DNA of 30,107 nucleotides, taken from IMG/VR virus record IMGVR_UViG_3300009185_000072, positions 1 through 30,107 of that record; one strand, 5' to 3'. The translations under genes and the position numbers were made by a program. The stretch comes from a virus. Below are positions 7,815-15,191 of the stretch, piece after piece. The number at the start of each line of letters is the position of its first letter. The first letter of the stretch is position 1. The notes beneath the pieces are model-generated. The model was not told the DNA's origin. It made no database searches and saw only the letters and a program-made list of their open reading frames with translations.

Positions 7815-8669
7815 TTAGGGGTTGTAGACGGAGGCGATCGTGCCGGTCGTGATGCCCTTGTTCGCGCCGAACATCAGCTCGAAGGAGCCGACGAGGTTAC
7901 GAGTGGAAGGATCACCCCAGACATTGTAGAACACGCTCAGACCAAGACCCGGGAGAACGAGCGACTCGCTGACGAGGAACTGGTTCTGGGTAGCGGAGAA
8001 GTCCGGCTGGGCAGCGGCCATCGCCACGGCTTCGGACGAGCAAGCGAAACCAGCCAGTTTGGCCTCGGACGGGAAGAGGGAAGCGTAGTGAACGCCGCCT
8101 TCAAAACCGTAAGCACCTTCAGAGAGGGGCAGGGAGGTCGTGCTGGTCGGGATAAGCTGGGAGTAGATGCCCGGGTTCACGATGAGCGCCTTGCGGCCAG
8201 CCTTCGAGACGCCAGCCCAGAGAGCGCGGAGGTTGTCCGAGCCAGGGGTGACAGCCGAGTCGGCAGCGGTGACAGTGGCAGCGCCGAAGTTAGCGACGGT
8301 GATAGGAGCAGTAGCGGCGGCCCAGATGGCGTCGGCGAGCTTGTCCATGTTGATCTGCACGATGCGTTCCAGCTTGATGCCATTCTGGATATCGCCGTAG
8401 GCGAGACCGAAGGGCTGGTACAGGTGGGCGAGCGTGACGGCAGAAGCACCGAGCGTGGAAGCGCCGATGGTCGAGAAGTCAGTCGGGTTGGTGACAGTCG
8501 TGCTGCCAGCGGTCGAGAGCGAAACCTGGACGACGTCGGCCGGGCGCTTAACATCAGCGGAAAAATCCGTGGTGAAATGGCTGAGGGCCGCGAGACGGTT
8601 CGCGAGTTTGGTGAGGCCGTATTCGCTGACAGTGTCAACGATCAGGGCGCTGTTGATGGTATTAGCCAT
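7815..8669 (-). CDS. Major capsid protein
   Basis: A 284-residue protein starting MANTINSALIVDTVSEYGLT. It follows portal, protease and scaffold-like genes and precedes a strong terminator, the expected place of a highly expressed coat protein. The text has coat-like features: an N-terminal helical arm, a Ser/Thr/Ala-rich strand region, AGRKALIVNPGIYSQL in the middle and a C-terminal strand VYNP end. Composition (high Ala, Ser, Thr, few Cys or Lys) is typical of coat proteins with the HK97 or P22-type fold. The exact capsid family is not assigned. Confidence 0.85.
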   Translation of the reverse strand: MANTINSALIVDTVSEYGLTKLANRLAALSHFTTDFSADVKRPADVVQVSLSTAGSTTVTNPTDFSTIGASTLGASAVTLAHLYQPFGLAYGDIQNGIKLERIVQINMDKLADAIWAAATAPITVANFGAATVTAADSAVTPGSDNLRALWAGVSKAGRKALIVNPGIYSQLIPTSTTSLPLSEGAYGFEGGVHYASLFPSEAKLAGFACSSEAVAMAAAQPDFSATQNQFLVSESLVLPGLGLSVFYNVWGDPSTRNLVGSFELMFGANKGITTGTIASVYNP

Positions 8670-8692
8670 GGTAGGTTATATTGGGTAGGAGA

Positions 8693-9094
8693 TTATTTAG
8701 CGGAGAAAAGGAGAGCCTTATGCATCTTGAAGAAGGCGCGGCGTTCAGGACCGGCAGGCATCGAGGCGTACTGCTCAACGATGGAACCGATAGCGCCAGA
8801 AACGACAGGAGCGGCGACCGGGTCAACGCCAGAGGCGGCGAGGATGTTAGCGGCTTCGACGGAGCCAGTAGCCTTGGAGGCTTCCAGTTCAGCGTTCTTG
8901 GCGTTAGCCTCAGCGAGAGCGGCTTCGAGTTCCAGAATCTTCTGGGACTGGGCAGCGGACTCAACCTTGAGAGCGTCAAGGTCAGCAGAGACGTTAACGA
9001 CCGAAGCCTCGACGGTCTTGCGGAGATCGTCGCGTTCGGCGGTCAGGGAAAGGACGGAGGCTTCAGCAGCCTTAGCGCGCTCTTCGATAGTCAT
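8693..9094 (-). CDS. Candidate capsid scaffold protein (133 aa)
   Basis: Residues 1-75 form an almost continuous acidic coiled coil (ERAKAAEASVLSLTAERDDL, then heptad-rich Leu/Ala/Glu). The C-terminus is compact and basic (GPERRAFFKMHKALLFSAK). A helical coiled coil followed by a basic end between protease and coat genes is the usual design of phage scaffolds, where the basic end binds the coat. The start is preceded by CAATAGTAT, TCCGCA (9102-9107) and AACCTTACC (9111-9119). A tail-less decoration protein is less likely. Confidence 0.7.
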   Translation of the reverse strand: MTIEERAKAAEASVLSLTAERDDLRKTVEASVVNVSADLDALKVESAAQSQKILELEAALAEANAKNAELEASKATGSVEAANILAASGVDPVAAPVVSGAIGSIVEQYASMPAGPERRAFFKMHKALLFSAK

Positions 9095-9107
9095 ATACTA
9101 TTGCGGA

Positions 9108-10253
9108 TTAGGTAAGGTTAGGAATCACCCACAGCTTGCAGATGCCGTTAGGGTCGATGTCGCCAGCGACGATACCACATCCGCGAGGACCACGGTAGAA
9201 AACGCAGTTCTGGCAGAGGAGTCCTTCAGAGGCGAACGGGGAGACCGGGGCGTAGTGCGCGCCATCAGGCCCGGTGCTCTGGTCGAATGCTCCGAAGGTT
9301 TCTTCGATGTCGATATACGAATCGACCATTTCCTTTTGACGCGGGGTGAGCAGTTCAAGGACATCGTCCTCGACCTCGGACGCCAATGGCTTGGCGATGG
9401 CCTTGGCCTTCTTGCTAGTCTTAGCCATGGTAATGCGCTTAGCGTCCTGACCATCCGAACCCTCGAAGGATGCCAGGGCAGAAGCAAAGGACGTAGCAAG
9501 GCCGGTGATAAGGTTCTTAGCTGCGGCTTCTTCGCCCGTGAAAATCTGGCCTTCCATGTCGGCACGGTTAGCCATCGAGCGCTTACGCAGTACGACCTTT
9601 TTAAACTGTTCATGCATGGCGTCGATGCGGGCCTGCTCTTCAGCGCGCATCTCGTCAGAGTAGCCTTCTCCTGCCACATTGGCCGCCTTATACTTTCCAG
9701 CGCGGAAGATTTCCATTTTCAGACCAATCTGCTCGTAGTAAGCCGCGTAGGACTCATCGACCATGATCACACCGATGGAGCCGACGTAGGCGCTGTTACT
9801 AGCCACGACTTGATCGGCTTGGCTAAACGCGTAGACCGCCCCTGATGCCATCATGTCTTTAGTGTAAGCCATGGTAGGAAGCGGGATGCCTGCGACCTTG
9901 TCGGCAAGCTCAGGGGTTCCGAGGACAGTACCACCAGGAGAAGAGACGTTGAAAGCGATACGCTGCACAGCCGGGTTATCCAGCATATCGTCAATCTGGT
10001 TAGTAATGTCTTCCATGTCTACGCCCCCGGTCATGCGCTCAAACTTGGAAAGGCCAAGCCCCATGGCCCCCTTCACTGTGATTACGCCCGTGCCCGACTG
10101 AGTAACGTACGGCTTCTCGACAGGGTTAAAAAACATATCGAGCACGCCGTCGATAACGCCGTACTTCTCGGCGTACTTCATGTGATTGGCCGCCTTGATG
10201 GGGTCAATTAGCATCGGCTCTTGGCCGGACAATCCTGAGATTAAGCACTTCAT
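9108..10253 (-). CDS. S49-family prohead protease with a C-terminal cysteine cluster
   Basis: The protein carries the SppA/ClpP-like S49 fold: NVSSPGGTVLGTPELAD around residues 102-118, the nucleophile Ser137 in MMASGAVYAFS, SAYVGSIGV at 154-162 and the general base Lys189 in FRAGKYKAA. The 52-residue Ser-Lys spacing is the same as I recall for Bacillus SppA. It processes the prohead during maturation, as lambda gpC. Residues 347-373 add CxxC, then C and C (CQNCVFYRGPRGCG, NGICKLW), a possible metal or Fe-S site. An in-frame ATG at 9428 (residue 276) could give a nested C-terminal product. Confidence 0.9.
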   Translation of the reverse strand: MKCLISGLSGQEPMLIDPIKAANHMKYAEKYGVIDGVLDMFFNPVEKPYVTQSGTGVITVKGAMGLGLSKFERMTGGVDMEDITNQIDDMLDNPAVQRIAFNVSSPGGTVLGTPELADKVAGIPLPTMAYTKDMMASGAVYAFSQADQVVASNSAYVGSIGVIMVDESYAAYYEQIGLKMEIFRAGKYKAANVAGEGYSDEMRAEEQARIDAMHEQFKKVVLRKRSMANRADMEGQIFTGEEAAAKNLITGLATSFASALASFEGSDGQDAKRITMAKTSKKAKAIAKPLASEVEDDVLELLTPRQKEMVDSYIDIEETFGAFDQSTGPDGAHYAPVSPFASEGLLCQNCVFYRGPRGCGIVAGDIDPNGICKLWVIPNLT

Positions 10254-10256
10254 TGG

Positions 10257-11726
10257 TTAAGGGGTTTCTGGGGGAGGGGGGATGTCGAGGTTGTCCGCAA
10301 CGTCAGAAGGCGTCTGGGCCGAAGCCTGACCCTGCTGGAGCCAATTGAAGGCAGACTGGTAGAGCATCCAGAGGGGGAGGCTACGGTCCTTGGCTTTCTG
10401 TACGAGCTTCTCCATCTCGACAGCGCGCTGCTCTAGGACTTCGTCGTAGGTCATACCCTTCTTACCGAGGATAGCCTGAGCGGTCGTGAGACCCATCTGG
10501 AGGTCGGCACGGTCTTGAGAGGCTTCGCGGCCAGCGTCCACGGTGATGTCGCGGGGCGTGATCCAAGACTTGCGGTTAAAGTCAGGGTCGTCGGGAATCT
10601 TACCCTTAGCGATGCCGTCTGCGATAACGTAATCGTATACGCGGTCTAGGCTATCGATGAGAATTGACTGCCATTTATTGGCCCATCGTGACACACGACC
10701 GGCGACCAATCTTACTGAACTGCCCCCGAGCACTCCAGGGGTTACCTGATACTCGTACGGCAATAGGCGAACGATGTCGCGCTCGATGGCGGTCATCATG
10801 CCAATCCAAGCAGGGGAAGGGCGAGTCTGACTTAGCTGGGACAAATCCTCATTGGTATCTACCACAAGCATCTTACCGCCCATCTGGCTGGCAAGTTTTT
10901 CGCAGGAGTTAGCGTCGCCGGAGAATCGAGCGGCAGGGTCATCCTGCAAAACGCCGCCCTGCTTCTTCAGGATTAGAGTATGATCTGCCGAGTCGCGGGC
11001 CGCGCGAACCTCTAGTCCGAAGACTTCGAGGTGATCCTGCACGCTATTGAGGCTAGACTGAAGCACTGGGTAACCGCGTACTGCAGAGGGCCGCTCAAAC
11101 TCCATGACCTGCAGCATAGCCGAGGAAGGCACGTAGCGGTCCTTCGTCTGGTCATCGGTGTAGACATTCCAGCCTACAATTTCTCCGTAGGTTCCTAGGT
11201 ATGCACCGTCCACGTTCCTATCGTTAAACTCAGTGCGTGGAGACCCGACGCGGTGGGCTTCAAGAATCTGGATAGCCGGGACCCCGGTCTTAGGGTCGTT
11301 AGTCAGAATGCCAAAAGAATCACCGTCAATCAAGGCTCCGAGCATCCACATGGTCTGCAACTGTCCGAGATTGTAACGCCGGGTGAGGTCGCAACGCACT
11401 GACCAGTCGCGGAAGTATTTATCGTAGGCCACCGCAGTCTGCGGGTTCTTAGCCAGGGACTGAGCTACAAGGCCATCACCGACAGAAATCAAAACGGCCT
11501 CGTCGGCGCATTGCTTGTAGATTGGACTATTACGCACAGCCCAGCGGGATTTCGCCATCATTGCTGTCCGAGTTGCAGAGGTAACTTCCTTGCGCTGGTC
11601 GTTCACCCCACCGATAAACAGCATACGGCGCGCGCCGGATTGCGTCGTGCTTGCGAACTGCGAGTAACTCGCAGAGGGTTGCTTCTTAGCCGCCTTGGCT
11701 TTTGAGGTAAGTTTCTTAGGAGGCAT
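10257..11726 (-). CDS. Portal protein, lambda gpB family
   Basis: A 489-residue protein with a basic N-terminus. The segment around residues 60-140 (SRWAVRNSPIYKQCADEAVL, then GDGLVAQS and the DGDSFGIL motif) is characteristic of lambda-family portals: RxxVRNxxxxxxAVxxxxxxVVGxG and a later W-x-x-DGDxF. It forms the dodecameric DNA channel at one capsid vertex. It lies between gpW-like and protease genes, as in lambda. The start overlaps the previous stop as TAATG. The C-terminus is Pro/Gln-rich. Confidence 0.93.
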   Translation of the reverse strand: MPPKKLTSKAKAAKKQPSASYSQFASTTQSGARRMLFIGGVNDQRKEVTSATRTAMMAKSRWAVRNSPIYKQCADEAVLISVGDGLVAQSLAKNPQTAVAYDKYFRDWSVRCDLTRRYNLGQLQTMWMLGALIDGDSFGILTNDPKTGVPAIQILEAHRVGSPRTEFNDRNVDGAYLGTYGEIVGWNVYTDDQTKDRYVPSSAMLQVMEFERPSAVRGYPVLQSSLNSVQDHLEVFGLEVRAARDSADHTLILKKQGGVLQDDPAARFSGDANSCEKLASQMGGKMLVVDTNEDLSQLSQTRPSPAWIGMMTAIERDIVRLLPYEYQVTPGVLGGSSVRLVAGRVSRWANKWQSILIDSLDRVYDYVIADGIAKGKIPDDPDFNRKSWITPRDITVDAGREASQDRADLQMGLTTAQAILGKKGMTYDEVLEQRAVEMEKLVQKAKDRSLPLWMLYQSAFNWLQQGQASAQTPSDVADNLDIPPPPETP

Positions 11727-11977
11727 TAGCGGTCAACTCGGTAATCCCAGTTAATCTGCACGGAGGTATGAGCACCCCCATAACGTGAACTGTCGATTTT
11801 GGATAAAGCGTAGTTGATCTCTAGGATGCGCGTAGCCACGGGCATCCCTGCAGTCTTGTTAACACTCGTGCCGGAGTCACTGTATGACGTGACAGCCAAT
11901 CCGAGCTGGCCCAAAGCCTCCTCTTTGTAGGCAAGCAAAGTCTCCTCTGGTAAGCCGACATAGATGCCTAGAGCCAT
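11726..11977 (-). CDS. gpW-like head-tail joining protein (83 aa)
   Basis: A small protein between large terminase and portal, the position of lambda gpW, which binds the portal after DNA filling. The N-terminal half is helical (PEETLLAYKEEALGQLGLAV) and the C-terminal half has a beta hairpin-like segment. The ATG at 11977 is chosen over a TTG at 11995 because it follows CAATAGTT and the AACCTTAC box (11996-12003), a leader shared with other genes here; it sits four bases past the terminase stop. Its stop overlaps the portal start. Confidence 0.8.
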   Translation of the reverse strand: MALGIYVGLPEETLLAYKEEALGQLGLAVTSYSDSGTSVNKTAGMPVATRILEINYALSKIDSSRYGGAHTSVQINWDYRVDR

Positions 11978-11981
11978 ATAA

Positions 11982-13811
11982 CTATTGGGGGGCAAGTAAG
12001 GTTTGAGGCTCGTCCCTACCGATCAGCCCCCAACGCGCGGCGATGAGCATCCCAAGCAACTCACAGTCTAGGGCGTGGTTATGCTTAACCCCTTGGCGCA
12101 GTCGCCAGATAGGCTTCCCTGCTTCCTTTACCCTGAGCTCACTATCGAGCTGGGCGATATAGTCAGGCAAGGCATCACGGGCAAACGTGAAGACCTTACG
12201 AGCGCGCGTGCCCCAGAATAAATCCTTGCCCGAGAGATTCGACCACACGACCAGTGTCGTGGGGTTGCGGACGCCCGGCACGTGAATAGCCGTGGGCGTG
12301 TTGTAGAACCGACGCACCGCGTCACCGGCCTTCGTCTTGACGTTGAAATACTCCTGGCCTGAACCCTTGGCGCACTGCCAGCCACGGGTAGCGCATTGCT
12401 TGTAGACCTCCTGCGTAGAATTACCGTCACCAGAGTCTACCATGACAAGCTGCGGATGCACCCCATGCTTTGCCACTAGGGCATCTATCCCGCTCCAATC
12501 TGTCAGGCCATCGGTGCTCATAACTTTTCCGAACCAGACTAGGCGGCTATGCCCGGTACGCGCCCACTGCCTAAGCACAACCCACAGGTGGTCACCCTGA
12601 CAGTCGATAGCGGCGGTCAGGAACTTAACCGAGCCTTCAGGGGCATCGGCCTTGTCCACGATCTGACCGCGTGGGCCAATGTAGGCCACTGCCTCCCAAG
12701 GGTCTGCCATAGCGTAGTCCGAGGACTCAGTGCTTACCACCATCGACGCGGTGTCATCACTCCAAGGCTGTGCCAAATACTGGGTCTTGAATATTTTGCG
12801 GGGGGTCAGGTCACCCAACTCAGCGACCTCCTTCGCCTTGATCATGTCCACGGCCAGAGAACCCCAGCTCGTAGACGCCAGAGCGTTGACGTGTAGTCCG
12901 ACATACCCGGCCTTCTCGGCCTTGGCCGTCGAGAAGAACCCAGCGCCGCGTTCGACCTCGTTGCACGTCGTGCGGACCTCGTCGTTGTCCTCAAGCCGCG
13001 TCTTGCACTTCGAGCACTCGTAGGTCGTGCCGTTCTGCACGGCCTCAAGGTCCCAGCCGTCGATGCCCTTAGCCCCTTCTGGGAATCTGATGTAATCCCA
13101 TAGCCACGGCTGCCGGTGCTGGCACGTCTCGATCGGGCAGACGAACATCCACTGACGCTGGTCAGTCATCAGGTAGAACTTCCAGAACTCAGCGCCTTGG
13201 CCTTCGATATCCCCTGGCTGGCTTTCGTACACAGCTTTCGACGCGAACGCCGCCGCCTTCAGTCGGCTCATGCTCATGGCTATTGCACCGTTAGGCCATT
13301 GCCAGATTTCCGAGCCGAGGACGTATCGGACGTGCAGACTCTGCAGGTGCTTCTCGGTTGATGCCGATCGGTTGTGAATCAAGCAGCCGTCCGCAAACCG
13401 TAGCGTCCCTGACTTGTCGTTATCGTCGGCGCTCATCTGCGAGCGGATGTCACCGACCTGCTCGAACAGGGGCCGCAGCTCATTAAGCGTGAATCCCTTC
13501 GCCTTGTCCTGCGAGTCGAGGTAGATAGCCATCGACGCTCGGCGGTTAGCCATCAGGTAAGTCGCAATCAGTTTGAGCGTCAGCGTCTTCCCGCAGCCGA
13601 TGGCCCAGGGCATGAACATTCGGCTCGTTGTAGGCTGGTTGAATATCCGCACGGCCTCACCGATCCACGGCCAGCGCTTCGGGTTGTACCCTCCGTCGAA
13701 CACGCCAGCAGGAATCTTCTTAACGTTCTCCTTGAGGTACGCGACCGGGTCGCTCAGGGCTGACGGCCTCACGACCGCAAGTCCCTCCTGGAACAGTTCC
13801 TCGGCGTTCAT
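11982..13811 (-). CDS. terL: Large terminase subunit, lambda gpA (GpA) family
   Basis: A 609-residue packaging motor and DNA-cutting enzyme. The P-loop is IGCGKT (71-76). Nuclease acidic residues occur in AAIDCQGDHL (Asp403), VMVDSGDGNSTQEVY (Asp459) and NHALDCELLG (Asp582), the three signature positions of the GpA family. Cysteines 225/230 and 266/269 could bind zinc. The usual Walker B Asp-Glu is read here as YVLGSE (163-168), with Ser in place of Asp. The start at 13811 overlaps the previous stop as ATGA. GpA-type terminases usually cut at cos sites, so cohesive ends are likely. Confidence 0.95.
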   Translation of the reverse strand: MNAEELFQEGLAVVRPSALSDPVAYLKENVKKIPAGVFDGGYNPKRWPWIGEAVRIFNQPTTSRMFMPWAIGCGKTLTLKLIATYLMANRRASMAIYLDSQDKAKGFTLNELRPLFEQVGDIRSQMSADDNDKSGTLRFADGCLIHNRSASTEKHLQSLHVRYVLGSEIWQWPNGAIAMSMSRLKAAAFASKAVYESQPGDIEGQGAEFWKFYLMTDQRQWMFVCPIETCQHRQPWLWDYIRFPEGAKGIDGWDLEAVQNGTTYECSKCKTRLEDNDEVRTTCNEVERGAGFFSTAKAEKAGYVGLHVNALASTSWGSLAVDMIKAKEVAELGDLTPRKIFKTQYLAQPWSDDTASMVVSTESSDYAMADPWEAVAYIGPRGQIVDKADAPEGSVKFLTAAIDCQGDHLWVVLRQWARTGHSRLVWFGKVMSTDGLTDWSGIDALVAKHGVHPQLVMVDSGDGNSTQEVYKQCATRGWQCAKGSGQEYFNVKTKAGDAVRRFYNTPTAIHVPGVRNPTTLVVWSNLSGKDLFWGTRARKVFTFARDALPDYIAQLDSELRVKEAGKPIWRLRQGVKHNHALDCELLGMLIAARWGLIGRDEPQTLLAPQ

Positions 13812-14272
13812 GCCTTCGGCTCCTCGAACACTCCGGCCACCCGGGCAACCTTCTCGCGCGCATCTCTCGCCCAATCGGTCAGGACACCGATGGCTTTGAT
13901 TGGGTCCTTCGGGTTGCAGTTCTCACCGCACTCTGAGCCAAGCGCGTCTAGCCGCTCGACGATTAGGCCAGCCAGACGCAGCATCGCTTCGCGCGCTTCG
14001 ACCGCAGGAATCTGCTCCCGGGCAAACACTGATCGGCGCTCCTGCTCTTCGCGCAAGGCCACCGACTGCTTGAGCGATTGGTTATAAGTTACCTGGGCGT
14101 AACGAGCTTCGGCATCTCCGGCACGCAGGAGCCGCTCGTACTTCTCACGCGAGAGCACGACTAGCCTTTCATGCTTGGCAATCGTCTCGGCGAAGTTCGC
14201 GTCTGGGATTCCCTCCACGTCTAACTCGGGCCGCTCTTTTTTCGGTCGCCCTGGCTTACGCGGGGATTCCAC
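13808..14272 (-). CDS. terS: Candidate small terminase subunit (154 aa)
   Basis: A charged helical protein directly before large terminase, overlapping it by four bases. The N-terminus is basic and Pro/Gly-rich (RKPGRPKKERP, AT-hook-like), followed by long helices with coiled-coil character, and Cys at CGENC. Small terminases bind the packaging site and feed DNA to the large subunit. The only start in frame is GTG at 14272; no Shine-Dalgarno is seen. An ATG at 14312 lies in another frame beside an A6 run, so the exact N-terminus is uncertain. Confidence 0.65.
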   Translation of the reverse strand: MESPRKPGRPKKERPELDVEGIPDANFAETIAKHERLVVLSREKYERLLRAGDAEARYAQVTYNQSLKQSVALREEQERRSVFAREQIPAVEAREAMLRLAGLIVERLDALGSECGENCNPKDPIKAIGVLTDWARDAREKVARVAGVFEEPKA

Positions 14273-14316
14273 CGTTTCAGAATCAGGGGTTTTTTGCTCG
14301 TTTTCAAACTCATGTT

Positions 14317-14349
14317 AAAAAAAACGGCGGGGTGGCAAGCCACGCGGCT
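14317..14349 (-). terminator. Probable intrinsic terminator before the terminase genes
   Basis: On the minus strand an imperfect ten-base-pair GC-rich hairpin (core GTGGC/GCCAC) is followed by eight T residues at 14324-14317, immediately after the stop of the 14351-14866 gene. It should reduce read-through into terminase. Two mismatches in the stem lower the confidence. Confidence 0.7.
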
Positions 14350-14350
14350 C

Positions 14351-14866
14351 TTAGGGGGGGCATAAAAGATTCCTTTGAGGCCCTTTTACCCCTGTTTTCG
14401 CGTGTGCGGCTTTTACCGCCCGGATACCGGCATCTACACGTGCTTTGAAGGATGCCACCTGCCCCATCGCAGCTTCGCGTGAACAGCCGAGCAGTTTCCC
14501 GACTTGTCTCATGGTCAGCTTGGTCCCTATGCCTAGTCCAATACGGATCACCTCGGCTTGGCCGCGCATAGCCGGACAGCGCTTGCGTCCGATAGAGTCG
14601 AGCACGACCGATAGGATAGCCAGGACCTCGGCGCGGTCGAACGTCTGACCTCGAACGGTAGCGTCCTCTCCCTCGTCTTGCCTGAGTCGCCAGCACGCCT
14701 TGGCTTCATCAAGCTCCATGATGTTGTCGCCTGACCTGGGCAGTTCGCGGTACGGCCTGAAGCCAGCGGCCCTGGCCTTGCGCTGCTTGGCCGGGGACAA
14801 TGAATCGAAGTGAGCATCAACAAGTCGTTGGTGCTCTGGCGGGATGTTATCCTGAGTCTCGACCAC
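14351..14866 (-). CDS. Probable DNA-binding protein with a helix-turn-helix (171 aa)
   Basis: The C-terminal third reads like a sigma-type or terminase-type helix-turn-helix: LTMRQVGKLLGCSREAAMGQ followed by a basic helix. The N-terminus is charged and helical. Start is GTG at 14866, with AACCTTACC 22 bases upstream (14888-14896). It is alone between a repeat-rich region and a terminator. It could bind the repeats upstream, as a late regulator, or be the site-recognition part of the terminase. Function is not established. Confidence 0.65.
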   Translation of the reverse strand: MVETQDNIPPEHQRLVDAHFDSLSPAKQRKARAAGFRPYRELPRSGDNIMELDEAKACWRLRQDEGEDATVRGQTFDRAEVLAILSVVLDSIGRKRCPAMRGQAEVIRIGLGIGTKLTMRQVGKLLGCSREAAMGQVASFKARVDAGIRAVKAAHAKTGVKGPQRNLLCPP

Positions 14867-15191
14867 TGATCAGGTTATGGGGCTAAAGGTAAGGTTAAGT
14901 GAAACTATAACTCGGCGGGGTTGTATGCGGCCGTGTGCAGTTGTATGCAGGGCTTGCATACACCTTAACACACTGACTACCAGCATAGTTACAGAAGCCC
15001 CCTACTACTTACCTATAACAATAGATAGATAGATATAGAGAGAGAGAGGAGAGGAGGGGATAGGAGGGGGTATCCTATAAAGGGGGTTATATATCCCCAA
15101 GGCTGCATACAGTCCACGGCTAACCTAAAGCGTTACCGCTACAGACACTTAAGGTGTATGCAGTTACGGCTAGGCCGCGTGCATACAGCGA
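14867..15191. other. Gene-free region with iteron-like repeats: candidate origin or packaging (cos) site
   Basis: About 325 bases without a credible gene. The six-base word GTATGC occurs at 14923, 14943 and 15156, and its reverse complement GCATAC at 14956, 15105 and 15181; GTGTGC at 14935 is a near match. Longer matches include TTAAGGTGTATGCA at 15149-15162 and its inverted copy near 14957-14970. Between the repeat groups lies an asymmetric purine-rich tract (15020-15070) with ATAG and GA repeats and a TA-rich palindrome near 15085-15097. The place, between the primase-helicase and packaging genes, suits an origin, a cos site, or both. Confidence 0.6.

Noticed and set aside
8088-9845. Plus-strand open frame of 585 codons
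   Set aside because: It lies fully antisense to the capsid, scaffold and protease genes, which have clear family features and coupling. Its charged, repetitive composition is what the antisense frame of such genes gives.
15016-15060. Microsatellite-like ATAG/GA tract as a CRISPR or mobile-element signature
   Set aside because: There are no spacer-sized unique segments, no terminal inverted repeats and no transposase; it is simple-sequence DNA in a regulatory region.
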